A program made the translations under genes and the position numbers. Of a stretch of 34,638 bases of DNA, positions 9,701-17,127 are shown in pieces. The notes under the pieces were generated by a model. The model did no database searches. It had not been told where the DNA came from and saw only the letters and a program-made list of their open reading frames with translations. The stretch comes from an uncultured Eubacteriales bacterium (GTDB lineage Bacteria > Bacillota > Clostridia > Lachnospirales > Lachnospiraceae): contig OMVQ01000103.1 of NCBI GenBank assembly GCA_900314555.1, forward strand, positions 1 to 34,638. The letters run 5' to 3'. Within the stretch, counting starts at the first letter, position 1. Every line of letters begins with the position of its first letter.

Positions 9701-10952
9701 TTCCCTCAGGTTTGCCCTGATAATTTACTGTAAGTAAACTTCTTCCTTCAGGTACTACTTCAATACCTGTTGAAGATTTAATTGCTGCTGTTGTATCATA
9801 TGGTCTTGTAACATTGAATTTATATTCAGTAAAGTTAGTATCATCTGTTAAATCTGTTACCTTGATTACTAATTCTGTCTTACCAAATCCAAAATTAGAT
9901 AATGATGTGAATTTTCCACTATTTATCACAACACTTTTATCATTTCCATTAGCATCTGTATATAATGCTTCAGCTCTGAATTTTGTATCATCAAATGTTG
10001 TTGTACTTGTCAATGAAAGTGATGATGTACTGTATGTCTTGATATCTAAATCATAATCATAAACATCCGGTTTAAATGTCTCATTTGTAACCCAGTTAGA
10101 AAGTGCATATGCTGAGAAATTTAACTGTTCAATGACAGGTTTTACAGTTTCTTTTTCTTCCTTCTTAACATTGATTTCATATACTGTTTCTGTCTGTCCG
10201 CTGTTCATACTTGGCCAGTTCTTATTACCGACACCAATATAAATCTTATCACCATCAGATACTTCTATACTAAAACATTTTTCTATTTCACTACCTGCTA
10301 CTTCAGGTGTATAAGAATTTTTATATGTTCTTACCTGGAAATTTCTGTTATATGCAACTGCATTTATATCAACAAATGTGTTATCATGATCAATATAGAG
10401 TGTATATGACTTATCTGAACCGCTAAATGGTTTATTAAGTCTTCCTGCATCAACATCAAGTGATTTAAGTGATGTATCGTTATTACTCCAGTAACTTCCT
10501 AAGTCACCACCCCAGTTACATGTATATTCAAATGTAACTGTATCGCCTGCTTTTAATGTATTATTTGAAACTTTATAATCACCTAATCCCTGATTAGTGA
10601 ACCAGTCATTTAAAGTTCCCATCCAGCCACTCTGTTGACCGCCATCATATGCACTTAATCCATTTATTTCTGTAATATAATTAGACTCTGCACCTTTTTG
10701 TGTATATCCCTTTTGTTTAAGCGCTTTACTTACAACGGTAATAGCTGTATCACTGTTATCTATATCTACCATTGTATCTATGAGTTTTCCTTCCCATTTT
10801 GCACCATTTGCTACAGGATATGTATCATTTCTTACAATTACACGTACCTGAGTAATAGCTTCTTCTGCTTTAGCTATTATGTTAGAAGGCATATTGGATA
10901 ACAATAATGCAAATACTAACAGCCATGCAAAAAACTTGTTAATCTTCTTCAT
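6774..10952 (-). CDS. LPXTG wall-anchored, intrinsic-factor-like protein: DUF4430, beta domains, alpha/alpha barrel
   Basis: A 1392-residue secreted protein. A signal peptide ends near AKA (27-29). Residues about 33-150 are a DUF4430 domain (QQSGWMGTLNDW, then AGDTVTFEYTCNWGG). Several cadherin-like beta-sandwich modules follow (about 150-630). A module with FGGYITYYYDKP, YGNSF and EPGQVWVSEDGEKWY (about 640-870) is of a type I recall from surface proteins but cannot name securely. A last beta domain is followed by a prenyltransferase/squalene-cyclase-like alpha/alpha barrel (about 1045-1280; QMSNGGF and QNSDGSFG repeats). A Lys/Asp/Asn linker leads to the sortase signal LPKTG (1355-1359), a hydrophobic helix and a basic tail. 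Animal intrinsic factor combines the same two domain types, barrel first. The gene lies behind a cobalamin riboswitch. Corrinoid capture at the wall is the inferred role. Confidence 0.85.
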   Translation of the reverse strand: MKKINKFFAWLLVFALLLSNMPSNIIAKAEEAITQVRVIVRNDTYPVANGAKWEGKLIDTMVDIDNSDTAITVVSKALKQKGYTQKGAESNYITEINGLSAYDGGQQSGWMGTLNDWFTNQGLGDYKVSNNTLKAGDTVTFEYTCNWGGDLGSYWSNNDTSLKSLDVDAGRLNKPFSGSDKSYTLYIDHDNTFVDINAVAYNRNFQVRTYKNSYTPEVAGSEIEKCFSIEVSDGDKIYIGVGNKNWPSMNSGQTETVYEINVKKEEKETVKPVIEQLNFSAYALSNWVTNETFKPDVYDYDLDIKTYSTSSLSLTSTTTFDDTKFRAEALYTDANGNDKSVVINSGKFTSLSNFGFGKTELVIKVTDLTDDTNFTEYKFNVTRPYDTTAAIKSSTGIEVVPEGRSLLTVNYQGKPEGTMFKVDADGNITTSGVDSDYTSYVAYLLENPEAFALKLTGKTNYVHIRISEDGKDYTEVDNGGKSPVYKFGDTTEKTLTIQTISDDEYLQNGFTNVEESGKTYTVKIVKADSDTEGSKIISATTESGDWYPAFDKNHNSYSIVIDNEAEMPELKFSVNENSTVKSGNNVLEKAEDGLYHIELKTSAQTINVEAENGISNSYSFKAIKKSKYDVPDKVVDYLCINSQYTNAGSYGSAPENTLGGTLRSLGNFGGYITYYYDKPIENNPNNRYGIDFYVYGNSFASGGSAGEPGQVWVSEDGEKWYALAGSEHYEDSTITDYEITYTKAKNGKTAWTDNQGGSNDGSLYTGAWVSASTYYMNDLAKNDTITLKGILLPCVDGTIYGDSSTASYSGATKFGYVDYFKNGTIGADVNPYTENAESNGFDLEWAVDEDGNPVELPNGVHYVKVVTASNIWAGVFGEKSTEVSYVVRTTAAEENVGRTDKPESIVITDENGVSKEVELKDGVNEYDVTVNDISSVNISVKGVSESDNVYVNNQRITDGVANISVNEDNRKVRVIVQNGDKEPVIYILNIKSDTAIKTENIFNEVTDKFNNGEVPIVNSIGGEWKVIGLSRASQISDTFKEGYFKNAYEYVKAIGSSKLHNAKSTDNSRMILALTSLGYDVTDIAGYNLLEPLGDFDYDVKQGVNGAIWALIALDSNDYKVPSLSDDEMAALKDKLINFILDNQMSNGGFTLNGDEDDVDITAMAVQALAKYYNESEAVEDAVDGALRYFEMVQNSDGSFGNYAATNCESTAQVVIALSVMGINPRTETRFIKNGVSVMSALNSLYLSDGNFCHLKGGDANEMATEQAYLALVAYKRLVENSTSIYDMSDVTKISNPVIKDDDKKDDNKSDDNKSDDNKKDDNKSDNKSDNNGNNSTDTSIKNNDKTSGNDKDSLPKTGDYTNILLYALLMTASGTGVYVIYRIKRKKDVTA

Positions 10953-11196
10953 GTTTCTCTTCTCTCCTTTTCTTCTTTATTTTCTTCCTCTTTAATCTAT
11001 TTATCTCCCTTGAGTCAGGTTTTAATTTTTCTTTAATACCTGCTGTTTCCAAAGCTCTTGGCCACGGTCCTAACTTCTGTTTAATGAAGCATATGTCATC
11101 ATCACTAAAATCCGTTTTCTTAGGAGTTCTTTCTTTACCTAATTCTTCATATTTACGGACAAGCATTTCAATTGCCTGTTCTCTTTTCTTATCCAT
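10939..11196 (-). CDS. small HNH-repeat (homing-endonuclease-associated repeat) protein
   Basis: An 85-residue basic protein, first gene behind the cobalamin riboswitch. Residues about 8-55 (LVRKYEELGKERTPKKTDF, then KLGPWPRALETAGI) match the pattern of the homing-endonuclease-associated repeat, a small helix-turn-helix-like nucleic-acid-binding unit. There is no nuclease domain. The C-terminus (about 60-85) is a run of Lys, Arg and Glu. AAGG lies 7 bases before the ATG. The stop lies 14 bases inside the following gene, so the two are translationally coupled. A DNA- or RNA-binding role is family-based inference; a regulator of the locus or simply a leader gene for coupling are both possible. 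Confidence 0.65.
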   Translation of the reverse strand: MDKKREQAIEMLVRKYEELGKERTPKKTDFSDDDICFIKQKLGPWPRALETAGIKEKLKPDSREINRLKRKKIKKKRREEKHEED

Positions 11197-11302
11197 ATTT
11201 CATCCTTTCGCAGTGAATACAGCATCTTCGATTTTCTTATTAAACAGAAGACTGCAATACGTTTTATTAGCATGAAGAAATTCCTTAAAATTTCCCATAC
11301 AA

Positions 11303-11342
11303 TAAAAAATGCTTTCATTACATACTACTGTAAAGAAAGCAC
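11303..11342 (-). terminator. riboswitch-linked intrinsic terminator
   Basis: On the minus strand TGCTTTC (continued by TTTACA) pairs with TGTAAT-GAAAGCA, followed directly by TTTTTTATT. It lies between the cobalamin aptamer and the first gene, about 110 bases before the start codon. This is the expected place for the expression platform of an OFF-type switch. Confidence 0.85.
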
Positions 11343-11470
11343 ATCGGTTTGCATAAAATGTTATTCACTTCTATAATATAAGTAATAAAAGTATTTTGAA
11401 AAATAAGCATAACAAAAAAACTTCTACGCACCAGTTGTACTTCTTCTTGTCCAAGAATACTTTACCGAAT

Positions 11471-11585
11471 AAAATGTGGGAGTAATCTGACTTATGGTTA
11501 TCCCAAATACAGTAATGACAGTTGTTCCGGATTCGCACCGGATTCCCAATTACCTGTAGGTATGATACCTGTAGGACCACATTCT
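11471..11585 (-). promoter_or_regulatory. cobalamin riboswitch aptamer
   Basis: Read on the minus strand, the closing stem AATGTGG (11583-11577) pairs with CCACATT (11479-11473). Between them lie the conserved core pieces: GGGAATCCGGTGCGAATCC (starting near 11547), two ACTGT segments, and a B12-box-like AAGTCAGATTACTCCCAC. The order and spacing fit the cobalamin riboswitch family. It begins just downstream of a strong promoter and is followed by a terminator, giving cobalamin-dependent premature termination. The subclass (adenosyl- or aqua/methylcobalamin preferring) cannot be decided by eye. Confidence 0.9.
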
Positions 11586-11609
11586 AATCATATTAAGTTT
11601 TACTTCGCA

Positions 11610-11638
11610 AGTATATACTATCGTTTTGGGGAAGTCAA
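11610..11638 (-). promoter_or_regulatory. sigma-A promoter of the B12 riboswitch unit
   Basis: On the minus strand TTGACT (11638-11633), a 17-base spacer and TATACT (11615-11610). The predicted transcript start falls about 20 bases before the aptamer stem. It lies in the 70 bases between the threonine aldolase stop and the riboswitch. Confidence 0.8.
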
Positions 11639-11651
11639 TATAAATATTAAA

Positions 11652-12692
11652 TTATAATATGCTTATCAGTTCTTCAACGTCCTCTTCTTTAGTTGCCCAG
11701 CTTGTGGCAAACCTTACAACTATTCTGTCATCAGGTAATTTCTCCCAGAAGCTGAATTTCACCTTATTTCTCAAATAATCGTATTTATCTTTATCAAGTA
11801 TGATGAACTGCTGGTTCGTAGGTGAATCGATATATAATTCGTAGTTTTTATCAATAAATGCTTTTTTAATCTTCTCTGCCATTTCTATTGCGTGACTGCT
11901 TATTTCGAAATAGAGATTATCTGTAAATAATGTATCAAACTGTATTCCAAGTATTCTTCCTTTTGCTAACAGTCCACTGTGCTGTTTTATGCAGGTGGTA
12001 AAATGAAGTGGTGTATTGTTCTTAGTAAATACTACGGCTTCACCCATTAATGCTCCGACTTTCGTACCACCGATATAGAATACATCGCAAAGTGTTGCAA
12101 GTTCAGGCAATGTAATGTCTGACTGTTTACTCATAAGCCCGTAACCTAATCTTGCACCATCAATATATAAAGGAAGATTGTATTTTTTACAGACCTCTGA
12201 AATGCTCTTTAATTCCTCTTTTGAATAAAGTGTACCATATTCTGTAGGATATGATATATATACCATTCCCGGAAATACCATATGCTCATGATTCTCATCA
12301 TTATAGAATTTACGCATATAAGAATCTAAATCATCCGCATTAATTTTACCCTCTGTTTCGTCTATTTCCATTACCTTATGTCCTGTATATTCTATAGCTC
12401 CTGCTTCGTGTACATTAATGTGTCCCGACTTAGCTGCCACTACACCCTCATACTGACTAAGCATTGAAGATATCACAATAGCATTAGTCTGTGTTCCGCC
12501 AACTAAGAGAAATACCTCCGCATCAGGACATTCACATGCCGCCTTTATCTTCTTCTTTGCCTGTTCACAATATGTATCAGTTCCATAACCTGATAATTGT
12601 TCCATATTAGTTTCTAACATCTTTCTTAATATTTGTTCACAAGCTCCCTCTGTATAGTCGCTTTCAAATGATATAATTCTTTTATTACGCAT
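11652..12692 (-). CDS. ltaA: low-specificity L-threonine aldolase (PLP-dependent beta-eliminating lyase family)
   Basis: PLP enzyme of fold type I that cleaves threonine or allo-threonine to glycine and acetaldehyde in the cytoplasm. Visible features are the FESDYTEGA start, LVGGTQTNA (cofactor phosphate region), a conserved HEAGAIEYTGHK segment, YIDGARLGYG (Asp pairing with the pyridine nitrogen) and the Schiff-base Lys in IGGTKVGAL (near residue 205). Length (346 residues) is normal. The ATG at 12692 has GGAG 6 bases upstream; the ATG at 12704 has none. It follows the SNF2 gene by 19 bases and is probably cotranscribed with it, although the two functions are unrelated. The B12 unit starts from its own promoter just downstream. 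Confidence 0.9.
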   Translation of the reverse strand: MRNKRIISFESDYTEGACEQILRKMLETNMEQLSGYGTDTYCEQAKKKIKAACECPDAEVFLLVGGTQTNAIVISSMLSQYEGVVAAKSGHINVHEAGAIEYTGHKVMEIDETEGKINADDLDSYMRKFYNDENHEHMVFPGMVYISYPTEYGTLYSKEELKSISEVCKKYNLPLYIDGARLGYGLMSKQSDITLPELATLCDVFYIGGTKVGALMGEAVVFTKNNTPLHFTTCIKQHSGLLAKGRILGIQFDTLFTDNLYFEISSHAIEMAEKIKKAFIDKNYELYIDSPTNQQFIILDKDKYDYLRNKVKFSFWEKLPDDRIVVRFATSWATKEEDVEELISIL

Positions 12693-12711
12693 AACAAACT
12701 CCATTTCTGAT

Positions 12712-15700
12712 TCACAAAATTTCTTTCAAGTCATCAAGATTAACATTTATGTTAGACATATTCTCACCTGATACTACATTATCCGCTAATTTAAGCTTTC
12801 TTTCCTGTAGGTCCATAATCTTCTGTTCGATTGTACCCTTAGCCACAAGCTTCATAACCGTTAATGTCCTTATCTGTCCTATTCTGTGGGCTCTGTCAGT
12901 TGCCTGATTCTGGACTGCTCCATTCCACCAAGGGTCAAAATGAATAACAATATCTGCTGCCGTTAAGTTAAGTCCTGTTCCACCTGCCTTAAGTGAAATA
13001 AGAAATACAGGTACTTTTTCCTCCTGAAATTCCTCTACCATTTTTCTTCTTTCTTCTTTAGTATTCTTTCCACTAAGCATCAAAACATTTATGCCGCATT
13101 TTTCTAATTCATCATAGATTCTTGATAGCATCTGCACAAATTGCGAGAATACAAGTATTCTATGTCCACCCTCTATGGCATTTTTGATAAGTTCAATGCA
13201 GGTATCCATTTTACCTGAGCCACCATGATAATTCTCATAACAGATATCCGGATTACAGCAAATCTGTCTTAACCTTGTAAGTTCAGCAAGTATTTTTAAC
13301 TTATCTTCTCTGAATTCCTTGTCATTCTTATTAGCAAGCTCGGTCTTTAATGCATTTACTCTTGCATCATATAATTTCTGCTGCTCTTCGGTCATGTTTA
13401 CATAGACCACATTTTCAATCTTGGCAGGTAAATCTTTAAGTACCTCACTCTTTTCTCTTCTTAATATAAATGGAGATACTACCTTTTTAAATCTGTTAAG
13501 TACCTCTTCATCATTATTAAGTACAATAGGCTCTTCATATTTATCCCTGAATGTCTTATAATCTGATAAATATCCGGGCATTATGAAATCAAAAATGCTG
13601 TATAAATCACTAAGTCTGTTCTCAATAGGTGTGCCTGTGAGTGCAAACTTATGCTGTCCTTTCAGTCGTTTAACTGCAATTGACACCTGCGTTGCCGGAT
13701 TCTTAATATACTGTGCTTCATCTATAATAATATAGTCGAATTCCTTATTCTCAAATTCATCAATATCTCTTTTAAGTAAATCATATGACGTTAGTAGTAT
13801 ATGATATTCCTCGCTGTCATCTAACAGATTTTTTCTTCTTTCCCTATCACCGATTATTGTAAGCACTGACAAATCAGGTGCAAATCTGTTAATTTCACTT
13901 TCCCAGTTATATACAAGCGAAGATGGACACACAATTAATGCCTGCTTTTTGCGTGCTTCTAATAATGTTATAACTTGAAGTGTTTTACCAAGTCCCATAT
14001 CATCAGCCAATATGCCACCAAAATTAAAATCTGATAATACTGATAGGAATCTATATCCGGTTTTCTGATATTTTCTTAGCTTGGCATTTAATTCAGCAGG
14101 AACGCTGTAATCAGTTTCTCCGACATCTTTTAAATCTCTTATAATTTTCTTAAAATCACTATCACGCCTTATCGTATCATCCGTAGAAAATTCCTTAAAT
14201 GTCGCATTAATATATCCCACATAATAATTCTTAACCTTAAAGTCTCCGTTAAGAATATCCTGCTTCTGAATCATAAGACCTGTGGTTATCTCTGATAAAA
14301 ATGCCACATTTCCATCATCAATACGAAGAAAATCTCCATTCTTCATACGATAATATTTCTTTCGTAGCCTATATGCCTGTAGGACTTCATACATCTCTTC
14401 CATATTTAACTCATCAGGTTCGATATTAATATCGATTAAATCTCCCACAAGGCTTATCCCTACAGATGGCTTTGGAATCTGTATTACCCTGAATGAATTA
14501 AGTGTATCTGCCATAAATACATCTGCAATGTCATTTAATTTAGCAACGCCATCATCAAGAAAATCGAATAATTTATCTTCATTGGTAATCTGCCATTTTC
14601 TATTACCTTCTTCGTCCTCAACCACATCAAAATATTGCTGTACGACTTCTAAAGCATTACTTTCTCTTGTAATGTCCCTGTATTCTCTGCTTTCATTATG
14701 TACCTCAAATACATCATACACATCTTTACCATAGATAGCCTGCAATTTAAGACTTACCTTACCTTCTTCATTATCAATATAGACATTTATCTTTGCTTTC
14801 GTAGGCATATATTCTTCTATATCTATATCTTCACATACAATACCTATATGCTTCTTCAGGCGTAAGAGTACATTTCCACAAAATGCCCTATAGTCCTCTT
14901 TATTAATAAAGTCAAAATTCCTGTCGTAATACAGATATTTTGATTTCTTCTCTTCCATACTGTTCATTGCCCTGATAAATGGAATTACATCTTTGGAAAA
15001 TTCTTCTGAACATTTATAGATTTCATTTTCCACCATAAGGAAATCGTGTCTGTCGCCATTAATTATCTTTACCGGCTTCATAGCTACACTTATGCCACAA
15101 TCATTTTCATTCTTAATCATAAGACACAGATTAGGATTACCTTCGATAATTCTGTACTTCTCATTATCAATCGATATCTCTTTTCCTATATATACATTAA
15201 AAATTCTCTCTAAGAAAAACGGATTGACCGCTAATGACCTGTATTTATTTGAAATCGTAATCTCATTTTCAAAGTTAGAAAATGTAGCCTTAACTAATTC
15301 CATAATGAAGTCAAGCCTTGGTAATGCTTCCTCCGTAAATACCATTCTGTCATGAATTACTGACAACTTCTTTGAATATTGAATTTTCTTCTTCGCTGCC
15401 ATATTCTGTGCAAGTCCAACAATATCCTGAACAATAATCATCTTACCTGTTCCGATTTTAGCATTTACATAATAATTAGTAATTCCATTTTCATCTCCGG
15501 TTGTAGTAAGATTCAGATCTAAATTAACTCTTCCCTTATCGGTAATACTTTCTTTCGTTATGGCATATTTACGGATTACCTCCTGCAAATCCTTAGAAGT
15601 CTCCCTGTCTTTGCTGACAGGAACTACCTGTTTCTTCATTATCTCTGTTTTTCTGTATTTCAGATATGAAAATGCAACCGCCACACAATGCTTACACATC

Positions 15701-15948
15701 TTTTCACTAAATCCCTCACAACTACATTGATAACCGTATATAGGTTTTTCATCACGTCTTTCATCTACCCATATTACGGAATTATATTTTCTTGCATTTT
15801 CTTCGACAATTCCCTTAACAATATTAGCGCCTGTCATAGTGTCTTTACTTATTTCTAAATCACTAATCTTCTTACTTCCGTACAGATCCCGCCCCTCTTC
15901 ATATTGTCTGTATCCACAACTACTCAAAATATCCTTTATTTCTAACAT
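12712..15948 (-). CDS. SWIM zinc-finger SNF2-family helicase
   Basis: Large DEAD/DEAH-type ATPase (1078 residues) of the bacterial SNF2 group, expected to move on double-stranded DNA or remodel protein-DNA complexes. An N-terminal SWIM zinc finger (near residues 75-95) has the pattern CSC...CKHC. A long middle region belongs to the bacterial SNF2-associated type. The C-terminal ATPase core starts near residue 640 with DDMGLGKT (motif I), continues with IIIDEAQ (motif II, DEAQ rather than DEAH), LTGTPIENR (motif III), LKAGGTGLNLTAAD (motif V) and QATDRAHRIGQ (motif VI). The ATG at 15948 has GGAG 6 bases upstream; the frame extends to an upstream TTG at 15960. No restriction-modification genes are next to it, so a defence role has no support here. 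Confidence 0.9.
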   Translation of the reverse strand: MLEIKDILSSCGYRQYEEGRDLYGSKKISDLEISKDTMTGANIVKGIVEENARKYNSVIWVDERRDEKPIYGYQCSCEGFSEKMCKHCVAVAFSYLKYRKTEIMKKQVVPVSKDRETSKDLQEVIRKYAITKESITDKGRVNLDLNLTTTGDENGITNYYVNAKIGTGKMIIVQDIVGLAQNMAAKKKIQYSKKLSVIHDRMVFTEEALPRLDFIMELVKATFSNFENEITISNKYRSLAVNPFFLERIFNVYIGKEISIDNEKYRIIEGNPNLCLMIKNENDCGISVAMKPVKIINGDRHDFLMVENEIYKCSEEFSKDVIPFIRAMNSMEEKKSKYLYYDRNFDFINKEDYRAFCGNVLLRLKKHIGIVCEDIDIEEYMPTKAKINVYIDNEEGKVSLKLQAIYGKDVYDVFEVHNESREYRDITRESNALEVVQQYFDVVEDEEGNRKWQITNEDKLFDFLDDGVAKLNDIADVFMADTLNSFRVIQIPKPSVGISLVGDLIDINIEPDELNMEEMYEVLQAYRLRKKYYRMKNGDFLRIDDGNVAFLSEITTGLMIQKQDILNGDFKVKNYYVGYINATFKEFSTDDTIRRDSDFKKIIRDLKDVGETDYSVPAELNAKLRKYQKTGYRFLSVLSDFNFGGILADDMGLGKTLQVITLLEARKKQALIVCPSSLVYNWESEINRFAPDLSVLTIIGDRERRKNLLDDSEEYHILLTSYDLLKRDIDEFENKEFDYIIIDEAQYIKNPATQVSIAVKRLKGQHKFALTGTPIENRLSDLYSIFDFIMPGYLSDYKTFRDKYEEPIVLNNDEEVLNRFKKVVSPFILRREKSEVLKDLPAKIENVVYVNMTEEQQKLYDARVNALKTELANKNDKEFREDKLKILAELTRLRQICCNPDICYENYHGGSGKMDTCIELIKNAIEGGHRILVFSQFVQMLSRIYDELEKCGINVLMLSGKNTKEERRKMVEEFQEEKVPVFLISLKAGGTGLNLTAADIVIHFDPWWNGAVQNQATDRAHRIGQIRTLTVMKLVAKGTIEQKIMDLQERKLKLADNVVSGENMSNINVNLDDLKEIL

Positions 15949-15983
15949 ATTCTTCTCCAATCCGTTTTAGCGCCTATAACATA

Positions 15984-16022
15984 AACAGGAATAGCACAAT
16001 CAGTCTTGTTACTATTCCTGTT
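15984..16022 (-). terminator. hairpin terminator between CobW-like gene and SNF2 gene
   Basis: AACAGGAATAG pairs perfectly with CTATTCCTGTT, with an inner ACAA/TTGT pair and a short loop. It lies about 50 bases after the stop of the CobW-like/DUF1980 gene and about 35 before the SNF2 start. The T tract is weak on both strands, so it could also be an RNA-stabilising stem. Confidence 0.6.
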
Positions 16023-16072
16023 ACATTTTCAAGACCATTCTCTAAAACCCGTAAAATACCTGTAATTAAATT

Positions 16073-17026
16073 TTAGAAATATACTAAATCATCTTCAGGT
16101 TTTGTCGACTTCTCGGCACTGATAAGATGAAGTACTGGTCCTTTTCCTCTATATTCTTTTAAAAATTCACGTCTGATTTTCGCTGTAACTGTAACCCAGT
16201 CCTTATCATTAAACGGAATTTCTGTATTGCTCTTGCATAACATTCCCATAAATGATATGTCATCCGCACAGCAAGTCATGGCAAATCTTCCCGGTACAAA
16301 GCATGTATTAGGATATTTTGGTGGTTTATAAACCATTGCGTTAAATTTTACAACTTTTCCGTCATATTTCTTAGGATTATCCATTGCATCGACAAACCAC
16401 ATTCCATAGTCATCATCATCTATCTCAATAATGTCTGCATTAATGTCAAATGGTAACTCTTCTTCCTTTAAGGCATCTTCAAAGCCTTCTGCAGCTTCAT
16501 ATCCTATCTGTGCTTTCTTATTGAAAATCTTAACGCATTTTCTGAATTCATTACGTTTAGTTTCATTTGTACAACGGTTTAAGATAACCATATCAGACAA
16601 TGATAACTGTTCAATAATTATTGAACGCATATTTGTCCAGTACATATTAAATGTAGTGGCATCAACTGTTGATATAACCTGTGCAAGTACCCATTCTTCA
16701 GGCATATTATCTTCGTCAACCGCATCTAATTCCCACATTCCGTTATACTCTATCATAACACGTTCCGGTTTATAGAAATCTTCACATTTCTTGAAGAATT
16801 CCTGTGATAAACCATCTTTCTCTTCTACTGTCTCAATGAAAATATTGTTCTTAGACAAGGCAACGGCATCATATTCCTCTATACCCTCCTCACATACTAT
16901 AAGAACAGTTTTCTCACCCCTTGAAAATCCCGGGTCATTAAGTGTGTCTCTTATAAAGCTTGTCTTACCGCTTTCAAGTATTCCGGTAAATAAATATACC
17001 GGTACTTCTCTATCCTGATTGTTCAT
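16073..17026 (-). CDS. degenerate CobW/G3E GTPase fused to a DUF1980-like C-terminal domain
   Basis: Residues 1-170 resemble the G3E (CobW/UreG/HypB) GTPase fold: P-loop GILESGKT (15-22), a switch-like IEYNG (92-96, usually IExTG) and NRCT (150-153) where NKxD is expected. The CxCC metal-binding motif of CobW metallochaperones is absent; the corresponding stretch (about 55-75) has no Cys. Residues about 205-300 form a second domain with WFVDAMDNPKKYDGKVVKF and a FAMTCCADD motif (Cys252, Cys253). It resembles the C-terminal domain of the YcgQ/DUF1980 family (TIGR03943), which often sits beside DUF318 permeases. GGAG lies 8 bases before the ATG. The canonical His-rich CobW gene is immediately upstream, separated by a terminator. 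Metal handling is inferred; the two Cys may have moved metal binding to the second domain. Confidence 0.75.
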   Translation of the reverse strand: MNNQDREVPVYLFTGILESGKTSFIRDTLNDPGFSRGEKTVLIVCEEGIEEYDAVALSKNNIFIETVEEKDGLSQEFFKKCEDFYKPERVMIEYNGMWELDAVDEDNMPEEWVLAQVISTVDATTFNMYWTNMRSIIIEQLSLSDMVILNRCTNETKRNEFRKCVKIFNKKAQIGYEAAEGFEDALKEEELPFDINADIIEIDDDDYGMWFVDAMDNPKKYDGKVVKFNAMVYKPPKYPNTCFVPGRFAMTCCADDISFMGMLCKSNTEIPFNDKDWVTVTAKIRREFLKEYRGKGPVLHLISAEKSTKPEDDLVYF

Positions 17027-17071
17027 ATTCTAATCTCCGTTCTGCAAGGCACTTTAATATTCGTTTCATTT

Positions 17072-17121
17072 AAAAGGTAATGCTTATGCCTTAATACAGG
17101 CATATTGCATCATTACCTTTT
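17072..17121 (-). terminator. strong hairpin terminator between the two CobW-type genes
   Basis: AAAAGGTAATG pairs perfectly with CATTACCTTTT, with an inner ATGCC/GGCAT stem. It starts 7 bases after the stop of the His-rich CobW gene. Its U-rich side is part of the stem, and it works equally on both strands. It would reduce or stop readthrough into the second CobW-type gene. Confidence 0.75.
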
Positions 17122-17127
17122 AACTTA

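Noticed and set aside
11371..11580. 69-codon minus-strand ORF
   Set aside because: It lies across the cobalamin aptamer, and its composition fits structured RNA rather than protein; there is no ribosome site.
12712..15948. SNF2 helicase as part of a defence island
   Set aside because: SNF2 helicases occur in systems such as DISARM, but no methylase, nuclease or phospholipase-D gene is adjacent, and the domain layout (SWIM plus SNF2) is common in ordinary Clostridia genomes.
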